Source of the DNA: Mycobacterium nebraskense
Lineage (GTDB): Bacteria > Actinomycetota > Actinomycetes > Mycobacteriales > Mycobacteriaceae
NCBI RefSeq assembly: GCF_002102255.1
Contig: NZ_LQPH01000171.1
Span: forward strand, 1-64,000
Direction: 5' to 3'
DNA: 64,000 nucleotides
The notes beneath the pieces were generated by a model. The model saw only the letters and a program-made list of their open reading frames with translations. It was not told where the DNA came from and did no database searches. The translations under genes were made by a program, and so were the position numbers. Positions 23,126 through 31,679 of this stretch are shown here, in pieces (within the stretch, counting starts at the first letter, position 1; each line of letters starts with the position of its first letter).

Positions 23126-23917
23126 GTGGAGAAGCGTCTGATCGGACGCGGCCTGCTGGCCGGTGCAATCGGCGCGGTGGTGGCGTTCGTCTTCGCCCGC
23201 CTGTTCGCCGAGCCGGTGATCGGCCGCGCGATCGCCTTCGAGGACGGGCGAACCGACGCCGAGAACGCTCATGGCGTGCACGAGCACGGCGCTGAATTGT
23301 TCAGCCGCGGGGTGCAATCCAACGCCGGGTTGGGCTTCGGTGTGCTCATCTTCGGCGTCGCGATGGGCGCGCTGTTCGGCGTGCTGTTCTGTGTGGTTGC
23401 CGCGCGCGTGACAAACGTTGGGGCGCGGGCGCTTTCGCTGCTGCTCGCGGCGGCCGCGTTCGTCGCGGTGTACTTGGTGCCGTTCGTGAAGTATCCGCCG
23501 AATCCACCGTCGGTGGGGCAGGCGGACACGATCGGGGCGCGCACCGGCTGGTACCTGGTGATGGTGCTGGCATCGGTGGCGCTGGCGGTCGCCGCGATGT
23601 GGCTGGCGCGGGGGCTGACGGCCCGGTTCGGCGCGTGGAACGGGCGGCTGCTCACGGCGGGCGCATACGTCGGGGCCGTCGCGGTGATGGTGGTGCTGCT
23701 ACCGAACGTGGACGAGATACCCGAACCGCTGCGCGACGCGTCGGGCGCGATCGTCTATCCGGGCTTTCCCGCCGACGTCCTCTACGAATTCAGGTTGCTG
23801 TCTCTGGCCACGCAGCTGGTGCTGTGGGTGACCATCGGCGTGGTGTTTGCGGCGCTCGCCGGCCGGCTGCTCGGGGAGCGGGCCGAGAGCGGACGGGCAT
23901 CGAGCATCGCGGCGTGA
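23126..23917 (+). CDS. cbtA: Cobalt transporter subunit CbtA
   Basis: A 263-residue membrane protein with about six hydrophobic helices: near 8-27, 70-95, 103-122, 140-160, 172-192 and 228-250. A histidine-bearing extramembrane loop after helix 1 (HGVHEHGAELF) fits a metal-handling role. CbtA/CbtB systems are predicted cobalt transporters recognised by their B12 riboswitches and adjacency. The GTG at 23126 lies 4 bp after cbtB; longer open-frame starts overlap cbtB and are rejected. The stop overlaps the GTG of the phosphatase gene. Confidence 0.85.
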   Translation: MEKRLIGRGLLAGAIGAVVAFVFARLFAEPVIGRAIAFEDGRTDAENAHGVHEHGAELFSRGVQSNAGLGFGVLIFGVAMGALFGVLFCVVAARVTNVGARALSLLLAAAAFVAVYLVPFVKYPPNPPSVGQADTIGARTGWYLVMVLASVALAVAAMWLARGLTARFGAWNGRLLTAGAYVGAVAVMVVLLPNVDEIPEPLRDASGAIVYPGFPADVLYEFRLLSLATQLVLWVTIGVVFAALAGRLLGERAESGRASSIAA

Positions 23918-24462
23918 CGGACGTCGTCCGGCTGACCCTGGTATCGCACGCGATGACGGACGCCATGGCGGCCACGCATTTCCCCGGCGACGAACCCCTC
24001 AACAACATCGGCCGTCGACAGGCCGAAGCCGTTGTCGATCAATTGGGCTGCGGCGCAAAACATTTCACCGGGCCCGAGCACCGTGCCCGCCAAACGGCGG
24101 ACTTGCTGGGGTTGGACGCCACAGCGGACCCGCTGCTGGCCGACCTGAATTGCGGTCGCTGGCAGGGAAAAAGGCTTCAGGACGTGCCCCCCGGCGACCT
24201 GACGGTCTGGCTGACCGATCCTACAAGGGCGCCGCACGGCGGCGAGTCCATCATCGACCTCACCCAGCGGGTGGCCCGATGGCTGGACTCGCTGACCGAA
24301 AGCGCCTCGCCTGCGGTGGCGGTGACCCACCCCGCGGTGATCCGGGCGGCGATCCTGCAAGGCCTCGACCTGCCCCCGAAATCGTTCTGGCGCATCGACG
24401 TTGCGCCGATGAGTCGCACCGGGCTGCACTTCCGCAACGGTCACTGGACGTTGCGCCTGTAG
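23914..24462 (+). CDS. Histidine phosphatase-fold protein with altered RHG motif
   Basis: A 182-residue branch-1 histidine phosphatase-like protein. The nucleophile histidine is present at H12, but the RHG signature reads SHA (LVSHAMTDAM). The downstream arginine region GPEHRARQTADLL, the acidic HGGESIIDL and the second catalytic histidine in VAVTHPAVIRA are conserved. Loss of the first phosphate-pocket arginine and the glycine suggests altered chemistry or specificity. It is translationally coupled to cbtA (GTGA overlap) under the B12 riboswitch, so a CobC-like role in cobalamin nucleotide-loop assembly is possible but unproven. Confidence 0.8.
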   Translation: MTDVVRLTLVSHAMTDAMAATHFPGDEPLNNIGRRQAEAVVDQLGCGAKHFTGPEHRARQTADLLGLDATADPLLADLNCGRWQGKRLQDVPPGDLTVWLTDPTRAPHGGESIIDLTQRVARWLDSLTESASPAVAVTHPAVIRAAILQGLDLPPKSFWRIDVAPMSRTGLHFRNGHWTLRL

Positions 24463-24564
24463 CCCTAACGGGGCGCGATTGGCACGAAAGCGTCGCGACA
24501 CGGCCGTGCCGACGGCGTATCGAAAGGATCTGTCTTGCCGTTACGGCCGCGTCCGACGCACGGG

Positions 24565-25035
24565 CTATTTTCCGGCAGCGTCGACGATGCGGATGCCGGT
24601 GATGATCTCGGGTTGGATCGCGATCATGGTGTCCATGGTCATGTTCACCCACGGATGTAAGAGTTGTTCGTAGCGCGCGACTTGCCGTGGGTCGGTGATC
24701 GTGGTGGCCCACCCGGTGACTGCCACGCTCCAGCCCGCCCGCCGCTCGGGATCGAGGCGGTCGACTTCATAGGCCACCACCACACCGGCGTTGGTGCCCG
24801 TTCGCACCACGATGGACACTTTGGCCGCCAGGCGGGTACGCACGATGATCCGCCCGCCGTCAACGAGATGGTTGACCAGGCGAATCGTTGGCAGCGCCTT
24901 GTCGTTGAATACCACCCGCCCATGGTCGACACTGGCCAGCAACCGCATCGCCTCGCGTTCATCGAGTTGGATTGCCTCGCGGGGCGGTATCAGCGCCGCC
25001 GTGCTCGAGTCCTCGATCATTTCGCGCCGCCGCAT
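24565..25035 (-). CDS. Pyridoxamine 5'-phosphate oxidase-fold protein
   Basis: A 156-residue split-barrel flavin-binding-type protein: [63 protein letters not shown] and [12 protein letters not shown] are the usual strands, with a C-terminal RIVD. Members bind FMN, F420 or haem; the class includes DosR-regulon proteins such as Rv3129. Substrate unknown. The gene lies downstream of a DosR-like box at 25194-25207, which would tie it to hypoxia or nitric-oxide response. ATG at 25035; an alternative in-frame ATG lies at 25020. Confidence 0.8.
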   Translation of the reverse strand: MRRREMIEDSSTAALIPPREAIQLDEREAMRLLASVDHGRVVFNDKALPTIRLVNHLVDGGRIIVRTRLAAKVSIVVRTGTNAGVVVAYEVDRLDPERRAGWSVAVTGWATTITDPRQVARYEQLLHPWVNMTMDTMIAIQPEIITGIRIVDAAGK

Positions 25036-25193
25036 GCGTGACCGGTTCGGTCGAGAACATCGTGAGGCCCTGCGAATTCGGGTTGCTGCCGACCGTGGCT
25101 CATCTGCACATACAAAACCGTGTTACCTCTTTTCGTCCGCTCCCTCGACTCTGGCAAATACCGCAGTCTCGTCGGGCGACGAGCGTGTCGAAA

Positions 25194-25207
25194 GGGCCAA
25201 AAGTCCC
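25194..25207 (-). promoter_or_regulatory. DosR-like box upstream of the PPOX-fold gene
   Basis: On the minus strand this reads GGGACTTTTGGCCC, close to the DosR half-site pair GGGACTTNNGKCCC and similar to boxes in front of known dormancy genes. It lies 158 bp upstream of the start of the pyridoxamine oxidase-fold gene, in a 236-bp gap that otherwise shows no gene. Confidence 0.5.
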
Positions 25208-25271
25208 GCGTCGTATGTGGTGCGCGTCACTGCGTTGCCCGCCGGCCCAACGGGGCACCTTGAAGATCGGC

Positions 25272-26099
25272 TCAGGCGACGACGAAGTTGCTCAGCTCGG
25301 GAAGCTCCGCCAAATTCCACTTCTTGATGCGGTCCGAAATCAAGTCGCGCAGGATGTCCTGGCCGAATATGCCGCTATTGGCAACATTGCGGACTTTGCC
25401 CTCATACCGGTCGATATCTGCCCCGACCACCTCCAGCTCGAGCGCGCGGGCGACGATCGCCGCGATCGTCGCGGCGGGCACAATCCGCAAGCAGGCCCGG
25501 ACGATCTCGGCGAAGAACATCTCGTGGCGCTCGTCGTCGGCGGCGATTACGTCGACAAGGCGGCGCAGGACAGGCTCATCGATTCGCGTGGCCAGCCGCC
25601 GCAGGAACACCGCGTGGGCGCATTCCCGCAGCGCCATCAACACCATGGCCTCAACCTGGGTGTGGTCGTCGGCGTCTTGGCCTTTCGTCACATGCTCGAC
25701 GCGGACCATCTCGTTGACGATCGGGTCGATCTGGCGGGTCAGTACGAGGTTTTGCCGCAGTGCGAATGCGTGCAGATTCTCGTCGGCCGCCCACCGGCCG
25801 ATCCACTTGCCCCACCATCCCGCCAGGATGAAGTGCTCGGCCAGCCGGTGGTGTTGGCCCACCAAGCCGTCCTTGGTGATCAACATGATTTCTAGCGCGT
25901 CGATGACATGGTCCGGCAGCGTGACCTGAGAGGGATCCCAGTCGTGGCCGCCAAGGGACTTGAAATTCTGACCTCGATCGAATGGCACGAAGTCGTGCGG
26001 ATACCAGGGTGTGGCCGTCTCGATGTGGCGGGAGTAGGTGTCGGTGACGACCGGTTCGAGCTCGAGCATCAACGGTGATGCGACGTGTTCTTGTGGCAT
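25272..26099 (-). CDS. DesA2-like acyl-ACP desaturase family protein
   Basis: A 275-residue di-iron desaturase-family protein, the same length as M. tuberculosis DesA2 and alignable throughout (WYPHDFVPFDRGQNFKSLGGHDWDPSQ; GDI-like start replaced by LMLELEPVV). Ligand segments: ENLH in RWAADENLHAFAL, ECAH in ALRECAHAVF, and DERH in ADDERHEMFF. The residue three before that last histidine is Asp, where DEVRH-type sequences carry Glu. The TEE segment of plant desaturases is ITKD here, as in DesA2 (LILKD). It is therefore a DesA2 paralogue of uncertain activity; the true desA2 is expected elsewhere. Confidence 0.82.
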   Translation of the reverse strand: MPQEHVASPLMLELEPVVTDTYSRHIETATPWYPHDFVPFDRGQNFKSLGGHDWDPSQVTLPDHVIDALEIMLITKDGLVGQHHRLAEHFILAGWWGKWIGRWAADENLHAFALRQNLVLTRQIDPIVNEMVRVEHVTKGQDADDHTQVEAMVLMALRECAHAVFLRRLATRIDEPVLRRLVDVIAADDERHEMFFAEIVRACLRIVPAATIAAIVARALELEVVGADIDRYEGKVRNVANSGIFGQDILRDLISDRIKKWNLAELPELSNFVVA

Positions 26100-26287
26100 G
26101 CAGTGAAACTAGTCCCCATCGCGACCGTCGCAAACGCCGCCTATCCGGGGCCCGCATCGTGTCGCGATCCGTGGGTAAGAGGGTGGTGGTTGTGGGGGCA
26201 CGATGTGCTCCGGAAGTCGTTGTGGCGCATCGGTGTTACACCGCGCGGCACTTCGGCAACGGTCCCTGGGCGCCGCTCCTGTAACGG

Positions 26288-27652
26288 CTATCGCGGTGCG
26301 ATCAGCGCGAAGGCCTGCTTGGCGACCTGCAGCATCCACGCGGTCACGGTCGGCCCGTGGTCGCGTGGCCAATTGAGCTGGAAGCTGACCACGTAGGGCT
26401 GCTGCGTCTTGTCGACGGCGTACCAGCTGAAGGTCAGATCACCCGGCAGGCCGCCGGCTTTCGCGCCGATGTACGGCCAGACGGTGCGGTCCAGCTGGAT
26501 GCCCGCCACCGCGGAGAGGATCTGTCTGACCGGTGCGGCCTTGCCGACGGCGTCGGCCTGCAGGGCCGCATGGATCCGGCAGATGTCCTCGGCGTTGCCG
26601 TACCACTCCGCTCCGTAGGACGAGGCCGGGGTGTGCGCGCGGATCGGATCGGGTTCGTAGGGAGTCGAATTCGCCTGCTCCAGCAGCTGGGCGCGAACTT
26701 GCGGTGACCCGTGCTGCCACTGACTGCGCAGATCCGGCTTACCCCAGCCGACCGAGAACAGCTCGTACATCGTGGGGAAGGGCGTCATGCTGGCCGGGTC
26801 GTGGTGGTTCGCCGTGGCGAGTGCTTCCTCGATGGCGTGTGTGCCCATCTTTCCGATCAGCAGGTCGGTCGCCATGTTGTCGCTGGTCGCGATCATCTTC
26901 TCGGCGGCCGTCCGAACCGAGACATGGGCGCCGGCAGGCAGTTGCAGACCGGACGAGCCCACCGCGCGGCTCTTGTCGGTGACGGTCAGCTGGTCGTCCC
27001 AGGAGACCGTTCCATCCTTGATGGCGCCCGCCAGGGCGTGTAGCACGTACAACTTGAAAATCGATGCGAGCGGCAAAGATTCACCGGTGTTGGTGCCCGC
27101 AACCGGGTCGCAGTGCCCGTTGTCGACCTTGGCGACCTGGTAGGAGTAGCGGGCGCCGGTCTTACTCAACACCGCATCGATGTCGTGCCAGGAATTGATC
27201 TTGGGCGCCTGCGTCTCGAGGTCGAACCGATCGACCCACCCGCCGTCGTCGGTGTGGATGCGGATGTCCTGTCGTGCACCGTAGGAGGACGTCAGGTGCA
27301 ACGTGGCCACGCTGGCGCCCAGATCCACGCCATTGAGGGTGAACGGACGGTCCCACCACAGCGCCTCCATGGTGGTCTGCACCGGCTTGACCATGTCTGG
27401 CGCGGCCAGCGTGCCAACGCCGACCGGGCCGATGGGCCAGTCCGAGTCGAGCATGTCCAGCGTCTGCTGGGCCCGGATACCCGGCGGTGTCCGGACATCG
27501 ATCTGCCGGCCGGGGTTGGCCGCGTTTGCCTGCGGTGAGGGGGAGGGGGCGCAACCGGGTGAGAACGTGACTACCAGTGCGGTGGCGGCACTCAACGCCA
27601 CAGCGTGGCGCCGGGCCGAGAACCCGCTAGCCAGCCTGCTTGTTGCCGGCAA
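26288..27652 (-). CDS. lpqF: Lipoprotein LpqF, serine beta-lactamase-fold protein
   Basis: A 454-residue predicted lipoprotein. Signal peptide with lipobox SPGC (C34); an N-terminal LpqF domain (about 50-165); then a class A beta-lactamase-like domain with SIFK (S197, K200), SDN (257-259) and a KAG triad in GAKAGGLPGD. It is probably a cell-envelope serine hydrolase, with no proof of beta-lactam hydrolysis. The frame opens with TTG at 27652, overlapping the 3' end of mhuD by 26 bp; no better ATG or GTG keeps the signal peptide. Orthologue of Rv3593 by position. Confidence 0.85.
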   Translation of the reverse strand: MPATSRLASGFSARRHAVALSAATALVVTFSPGCAPSPSPQANAANPGRQIDVRTPPGIRAQQTLDMLDSDWPIGPVGVGTLAAPDMVKPVQTTMEALWWDRPFTLNGVDLGASVATLHLTSSYGARQDIRIHTDDGGWVDRFDLETQAPKINSWHDIDAVLSKTGARYSYQVAKVDNGHCDPVAGTNTGESLPLASIFKLYVLHALAGAIKDGTVSWDDQLTVTDKSRAVGSSGLQLPAGAHVSVRTAAEKMIATSDNMATDLLIGKMGTHAIEEALATANHHDPASMTPFPTMYELFSVGWGKPDLRSQWQHGSPQVRAQLLEQANSTPYEPDPIRAHTPASSYGAEWYGNAEDICRIHAALQADAVGKAAPVRQILSAVAGIQLDRTVWPYIGAKAGGLPGDLTFSWYAVDKTQQPYVVSFQLNWPRDHGPTVTAWMLQVAKQAFALIAPR

Positions 27653-27947
27653 CGTCCATCACAACCTCGAATTCCAGCAGCGAGGCGCCGGTCGCCACCG
27701 GATTGGCCCGCTCACCGGCATGGGCTTGAATGGCAGGCCCTTGTGCCCACGCCTGAAATGCCTCTTCGGACTCCCACTGTGTCACGACGAAGTAGCGGTT
27801 CTCGCCCTTGATCGGGCGCAGCAGCTGAAACCCGAGGAAGCCGGGCTGGTTGTCGACCGCGTGCGCCCGGTGCGCGAACCGCTTCTCCAGCTCCGGGCCG
27901 GCGTCGGCGGGTACTTCGATTGCGTTGATCTTCACCACTGGCGGCAT
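27627..27947 (-). CDS. mhuD: Heme-degrading monooxygenase MhuD
   Basis: A 106-residue ferredoxin-like fold enzyme of the IsdG/MhuD group. It converts haem to mycobilin and releases iron without carbon monoxide. It is one residue longer than the M. tuberculosis protein, so the key residues are N8 (VKINAIEV), the conserved Trp of FQAWAQGP and haem-ligand H76 (IQAHAGER). It is upstream of, and overlaps, lpqF on the minus strand, so the two are probably cotranscribed. Confidence 0.94.
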   Translation of the reverse strand: MPPVVKINAIEVPADAGPELEKRFAHRAHAVDNQPGFLGFQLLRPIKGENRYFVVTQWESEEAFQAWAQGPAIQAHAGERANPVATGASLLEFEVVMDVAGNKQAG

Positions 27948-28010
27948 GCCGCTAGGCTACCCCTTCGCCCGGCCTGTCCAATTGCAGGGCGGGGCACGCA
28001 GGATGGTGAC

Positions 28011-28781
28011 ATGCCCGGTGATCTGCTGACTTGCCGCGGGGGGCAAGGCGAGCCGTTGGTGCTGGTACACGGCCTGATGGGGCGGGGCACCACGTGGTCG
28101 CGGCAACTTCCGTGGCTGACTCGGCTGGGCGCCGTGTACACCTACGACGCCTTGTGGCATCGGGGCCGCGGCGTCGACGACCCGCACCCGATCAGCACCG
28201 AACGGTTCGTGGCCGACCTGGCCGACGCGGTGAGCACGCTGGAAACGCCGGTCACGCTGGTCGGCCATTCGATGGGCGCCCTGCACTCGTGGTGTCTGGC
28301 CGCGCGGCGTCCGGAACTGGTCTCCGCGCTGGTGCTCGAGGACATGGCCCCGGACTTCCGTGGCCGCACCACCGGTCCATGGGAGCCGTGGCTGCACGCC
28401 CTCCCCGTCGAATTCGATTCCGCAGAGCGGGTATTCGACGAGTTCGGGCCGGTTGCCGGGCGGTATTTCCTGGAGGCCTTCGACCGCACCGAAACCGGGT
28501 GGCGGCTGCACGGCCACACCGCGCGCTGGATCCAGATCGCAGCCGAATGGGGCACCCGCGACTACTGGGAGCAGTGGCAGGCGGTGCGGGTCCCGGCGCT
28601 GCTCATCGAGGCCGGCAACTCGGTCACACCGCCGGGGCAGATGCGGGAAATGGCCGAAACAAACTCCGTCGCAACCTATTTGCGCGTTTCGGAAGCCGGC
28701 CACCTGGTTCACGACGAAGCGCCGGACGTGTACCGCCAGGCGGTCGAATCTTTCTTGGCGACGTTGCCTGCACGCGACTGA
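28011..28781 (+). CDS. Alpha/beta hydrolase (Rv3591c-like)
   Basis: A 256-residue alpha/beta hydrolase. Oxyanion-hole HGLMGRG, nucleophile elbow VGHSMGA (Ser near residue 86), a likely catalytic Asp/Glu region VPALLIEAGNSVTPP, and catalytic histidine in SEAGHLVHDE. It is divergent from mhuD, with 63 bp between starts, and by position matches Rv3591c. Substrate unknown. Confidence 0.86.
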   Translation: MPGDLLTCRGGQGEPLVLVHGLMGRGTTWSRQLPWLTRLGAVYTYDALWHRGRGVDDPHPISTERFVADLADAVSTLETPVTLVGHSMGALHSWCLAARRPELVSALVLEDMAPDFRGRTTGPWEPWLHALPVEFDSAERVFDEFGPVAGRYFLEAFDRTETGWRLHGHTARWIQIAAEWGTRDYWEQWQAVRVPALLIEAGNSVTPPGQMREMAETNSVATYLRVSEAGHLVHDEAPDVYRQAVESFLATLPARD

Positions 28782-28825
28782 GTCTCGCCGCGGTCTGACC
28801 GCTCGATGTGAGTCGCGCAGCACCA

Positions 28826-28853
28826 TATGATAAATTCTTCAATTGTTCGAACA
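28826..28853 (+). promoter_or_regulatory. Putative promoter and operator of the arsR-hyc operon
   Basis: TATGAT at 28826-28831 is a plausible -10 hexamer. Downstream at 28844-28853 is the perfect palindrome TGTTCGAACA, placed where a repressor would block initiation. The ArsR-family gene starts 29 bp later, so this is a candidate autoregulatory operator. Confidence 0.45.
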
Positions 28854-28882
28854 TAGAAAGCTTGTAGTCTTCAGGAGATTTT

Positions 28883-29221
28883 GTGGTGGCGGAGCCGCTG
28901 TACCAGCTCAAGGCCGAGTTCTTCAAGACGCTGGGGCACCCGGCGCGGATCAGGATCCTGGAGCTGCTCGTGGCGGGCGACAAGTCGGTCGCCGAGCTGT
29001 TGCCAGAGGTGGGGCTCGAGGCATCGAATCTGTCGCAGCAGCTCGGCGTTCTGCGCCGAGCCGGTGTCGTTGACGCGCTGCGGGACGGCAACACGATGAT
29101 CTACTCGATCGCCTTCCCGGACATCGCCGAACTGCTGATGGTGGCACGCAAGGTTCTCAGCGGGGTGCTCAGCGACCGCGTGGCGATGCTGGAAGGCCTG
29201 CGCGCCGGCGGCGCGGAGTAG
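28883..29221 (+). CDS. ArsR-family transcriptional regulator (Rv0081-like)
   Basis: A 112-residue winged-helix regulator nearly matching M. tuberculosis Rv0081: EPLYQLKAEFFKTLGHPARIRILELLVAGDKSVAELL, recognition region VGLEASNLSQQLGVLRRAGVV, wing RDGNTMIYSI. No cysteine metal-site (CVC) is present in the recognition helix, so sensing differs from ArsR proper. The GTG at 28883 follows AGGAG; a second GTG lies one codon later. It precedes the hydrogenase-like operon by 5 bp, as Rv0081 precedes Rv0082-Rv0087; in M. tuberculosis this regulator is a hypoxia-response hub and represses its own operon. Confidence 0.92.
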   Translation: MVAEPLYQLKAEFFKTLGHPARIRILELLVAGDKSVAELLPEVGLEASNLSQQLGVLRRAGVVDALRDGNTMIYSIAFPDIAELLMVARKVLSGVLSDRVAMLEGLRAGGAE

Positions 29222-29226
29222 CGCCC

Positions 29227-29706
29227 ATGGGCTGGATCAGCAAAGCGTTGCGGGTCGGTCGCATCGCAGAACCGGCGCCAGCCGCACCGGGGCAGACGGC
29301 CAAGCCGCCTGCCGGTGTGCGTGGCTCGCTTCAGATCCGGCACGTCGACGCGGGTTCGTGCAATGGGTGCGAGGTGGAGATCGCGGGTGCGTTCGGGCCG
29401 GTCTATGACGCCGAGCGGTTCGGTGCCCGGCTGGTGGCCTCGCCGCGGCACGCGGACGCGCTGCTGGTGACCGGCGTCGTGACACACAACATGGCCGACC
29501 CGTTGCGCACCACGATCGAGGCCACGCCGCGGCCGCGGCTGGTGATCGCCTGCGGGGACTGCGCCATCAACCGAGGCGTTTTCACCGACGCCTACGGTGT
29601 GGCGGGCGCGGTCGGCGAAGTGGTGCCGGTGGATGTGGAAATCCCCGGATGCCCGCCGACGCCGAGCCAGATCGTCGCGGCTCTGCGTTCGGTGACCGGC
29701 AAGTGA
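29227..29706 (+). CDS. NuoB/HyfI-like iron-sulfur subunit (Rv0082-like)
   Basis: A 159-residue homologue of complex I NuoB and of the small subunit of group 4 hydrogenases. Cysteines C45 and C48 (GSCNGCEVE), C109/C112 (IACGDCAINRG) and C142 (EIPGCPPTP) supply the four ligands of the proximal [4Fe-4S] cluster. The stop overlaps the next start by 4 bp. It would pass electrons to the large subunit HycE, which in this operon lacks nickel-iron ligands. Confidence 0.92.
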   Translation: MGWISKALRVGRIAEPAPAAPGQTAKPPAGVRGSLQIRHVDAGSCNGCEVEIAGAFGPVYDAERFGARLVASPRHADALLVTGVVTHNMADPLRTTIEATPRPRLVIACGDCAINRGVFTDAYGVAGAVGEVVPVDVEIPGCPPTPSQIVAALRSVTGK

Positions 29707-31679
29707 CCGCGGGGCTGGCGACCAGAGTGGTGCCCGAACCAAAGCTGATGCGCCGCAACGACTCCGGGTCCATCTGCGCGGGCGTGCTGACCTCGCTGCT
29801 GGGTGCGGGCGGGGTATGGGTGGGCGCGCTGGGAATGTTCGGTTCGGTGCGCGCCGTCCGCATCGGATGGTTGCTTCCGCTGGCGGGCGTCCAGCTGGGT
29901 CTCGATCCGCTGGGCGGATTCTTCATGGCGCTCACCGGGGCGGTCGCTGTGGTGGTCGGGCTGTACACGATCGGGTACGCCCGGCGCGAACAGCTGGGAC
30001 CCATCACCCTGGCCGTCTTGCCGGCGTTTGTCGCGGCGATGTTGCTGGTGCCCGCCGCGGGGTCGGTCACCACCTTCCTGCTGGCGTGGGAGTTGATGGC
30101 GGTCGCGTCGTTGGTGTTGGTGCTCGCCCACCACACCCACCCGCAGGTGCGCTCCGCCGCGTTGGTGTATGCGGTGATGACCCAGTTGGGGTTCGTGGCG
30201 ATATTCGTCGGCCTGATGATGTTGTCGGCGGCTGGTGGCGCGGACCGGTTCGCCGACTTGCACCGGATACCACAAGGCGCGCGCACCGTCGTGTTCCTGT
30301 TGACGCTTGCGGGGTTTGGTTCCAAGGCCGGACTGGTACCGCTGCACGCGTGGTTGCCGCGCGCCCACCCGGAGGCGCCGAGCCCCGTGTCGGCGCTGAT
30401 GAGCGCGGCGATGATCAACCTTGGGGTGTATGGCATTTGCCGCGTCGATCTGCAGCTGCTCGGACCGGGGCCGCGCTGGTGGGGGCTCACCTTGATGGCC
30501 GTGGGCGGGGTGTCGGCGCTCTACGGCGTGGTGCAAGCCTCGGTGGCCACGGATCTCAAACGGCTACTTGCCTATTCGACAACCGAGAACCTCGGCCTGA
30601 TCACCTTGGCATTGGGAGCCGCCACCCTGTTCGCGGCCGCCGGCGTGCACGGGCCGGCGACGATCGCCGCGGCCGCTGCCATGCTGCACCTCGTCGCGCA
30701 CGCGGCATTCAAAAGCCTCGGCTTCCTCGCCGCGGGATCGGTGCTCGCCGAGACCGGGCTGCGTGACCTCGACCGGCTGGGCGGCCTGGCCCGCCGGATG
30801 CCGGTGACGACAACCCTGTTCGGGGTGGCCGCGCTCGGGGCGTCCGGGCTGCCGCTGGGCGCCGGGTTCGTCAGCGAGTGGCTGCTGGTGCAGTCGCTGA
30901 TCCACACGGCCCGAGAGCATTCCGCCGTGTTGGCGTTGACCACGCCGCTGGCGGTGGGCGCGGTCGCGCTCACCACGGGTCTGGGGGTTGCGGCAATGGT
31001 CAAGGCGTTCGGGATCGGATTTTTGGCGCGGCCGCGTTCCGAGCAGGCCGCTCAGGCTCGAGAGGCGCCGGGCACCATGCTGGCCGCGATGGCAGTCGCG
31101 GCGGCGGCCTGTCTGATGCTGGCCGTGGCACCCGCGTTGCTCGCACCCGCGCTGCGCTCGGCAATCTCCGCGCTACCGGCTGCCCGGGCAGTGCCATTCA
31201 CCGATCTCGGGGCCGTGGTGCGCCTGCCGGGCCTGCAGGGGTCGATCGCCCCCGGCGCGATCGCCGCCGGCATCGGGGTGGCTACGCTGACCGCGGCGCT
31301 GCTGGCGCGTTGGCGCCGGAGCCGACGTCCGGCATCCGCAACGTTGCCGCTGTGGGCCTGTGGCGCAGACGATCTCACCGAGCGGATGCAGTACACCGCC
31401 ACGTCGTTCGCCGAGCCGCTGCAACGAGTCTTCGACGACGTCCTGCGTCCCGACACCGACATCGAAGTCACTCACACTGCCGAGTCGCGTTATCTGGCTG
31501 ACAAAATCACCTACCGCACCAGAATCGGCGATGCCATCGAGGAACGCTGCTACGCGCCGGTGATCCGGGCGGTCGCTGCCGCCGCGGGTTTGATGCGGCG
31601 CGCCCACACCGGCAGCGTGCACCTGTATCTGGCTTACGGTGCGCTCGGTGTGCTGATCGTCCTGGTGGTCGCCCGATGA
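29703..31679 (+). CDS. HyfB/NuoL-like proton-translocating subunit (Rv0083-like)
   Basis: A 658-residue integral membrane protein of the proton_antipo_M family, with more than a dozen hydrophobic segments. Conserved antiporter-type residues include SKAGLVPLHAWLPRAHPEAPSPVSALMS and the lysine of DLKRLLAYST. A cytoplasmic region near 540-630 (CGADDLTERMQYTATSFAEPLQRVF) is typical of HyfB/Rv0083 proteins. The GTG at 29703 overlaps the previous stop; an ATG at 29748 is an alternative. It probably pumps protons or sodium as part of the complex. Confidence 0.9.
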   Translation: MTAGLATRVVPEPKLMRRNDSGSICAGVLTSLLGAGGVWVGALGMFGSVRAVRIGWLLPLAGVQLGLDPLGGFFMALTGAVAVVVGLYTIGYARREQLGPITLAVLPAFVAAMLLVPAAGSVTTFLLAWELMAVASLVLVLAHHTHPQVRSAALVYAVMTQLGFVAIFVGLMMLSAAGGADRFADLHRIPQGARTVVFLLTLAGFGSKAGLVPLHAWLPRAHPEAPSPVSALMSAAMINLGVYGICRVDLQLLGPGPRWWGLTLMAVGGVSALYGVVQASVATDLKRLLAYSTTENLGLITLALGAATLFAAAGVHGPATIAAAAAMLHLVAHAAFKSLGFLAAGSVLAETGLRDLDRLGGLARRMPVTTTLFGVAALGASGLPLGAGFVSEWLLVQSLIHTAREHSAVLALTTPLAVGAVALTTGLGVAAMVKAFGIGFLARPRSEQAAQAREAPGTMLAAMAVAAAACLMLAVAPALLAPALRSAISALPAARAVPFTDLGAVVRLPGLQGSIAPGAIAAGIGVATLTAALLARWRRSRRPASATLPLWACGADDLTERMQYTATSFAEPLQRVFDDVLRPDTDIEVTHTAESRYLADKITYRTRIGDAIEERCYAPVIRAVAAAAGLMRRAHTGSVHLYLAYGALGVLIVLVVAR

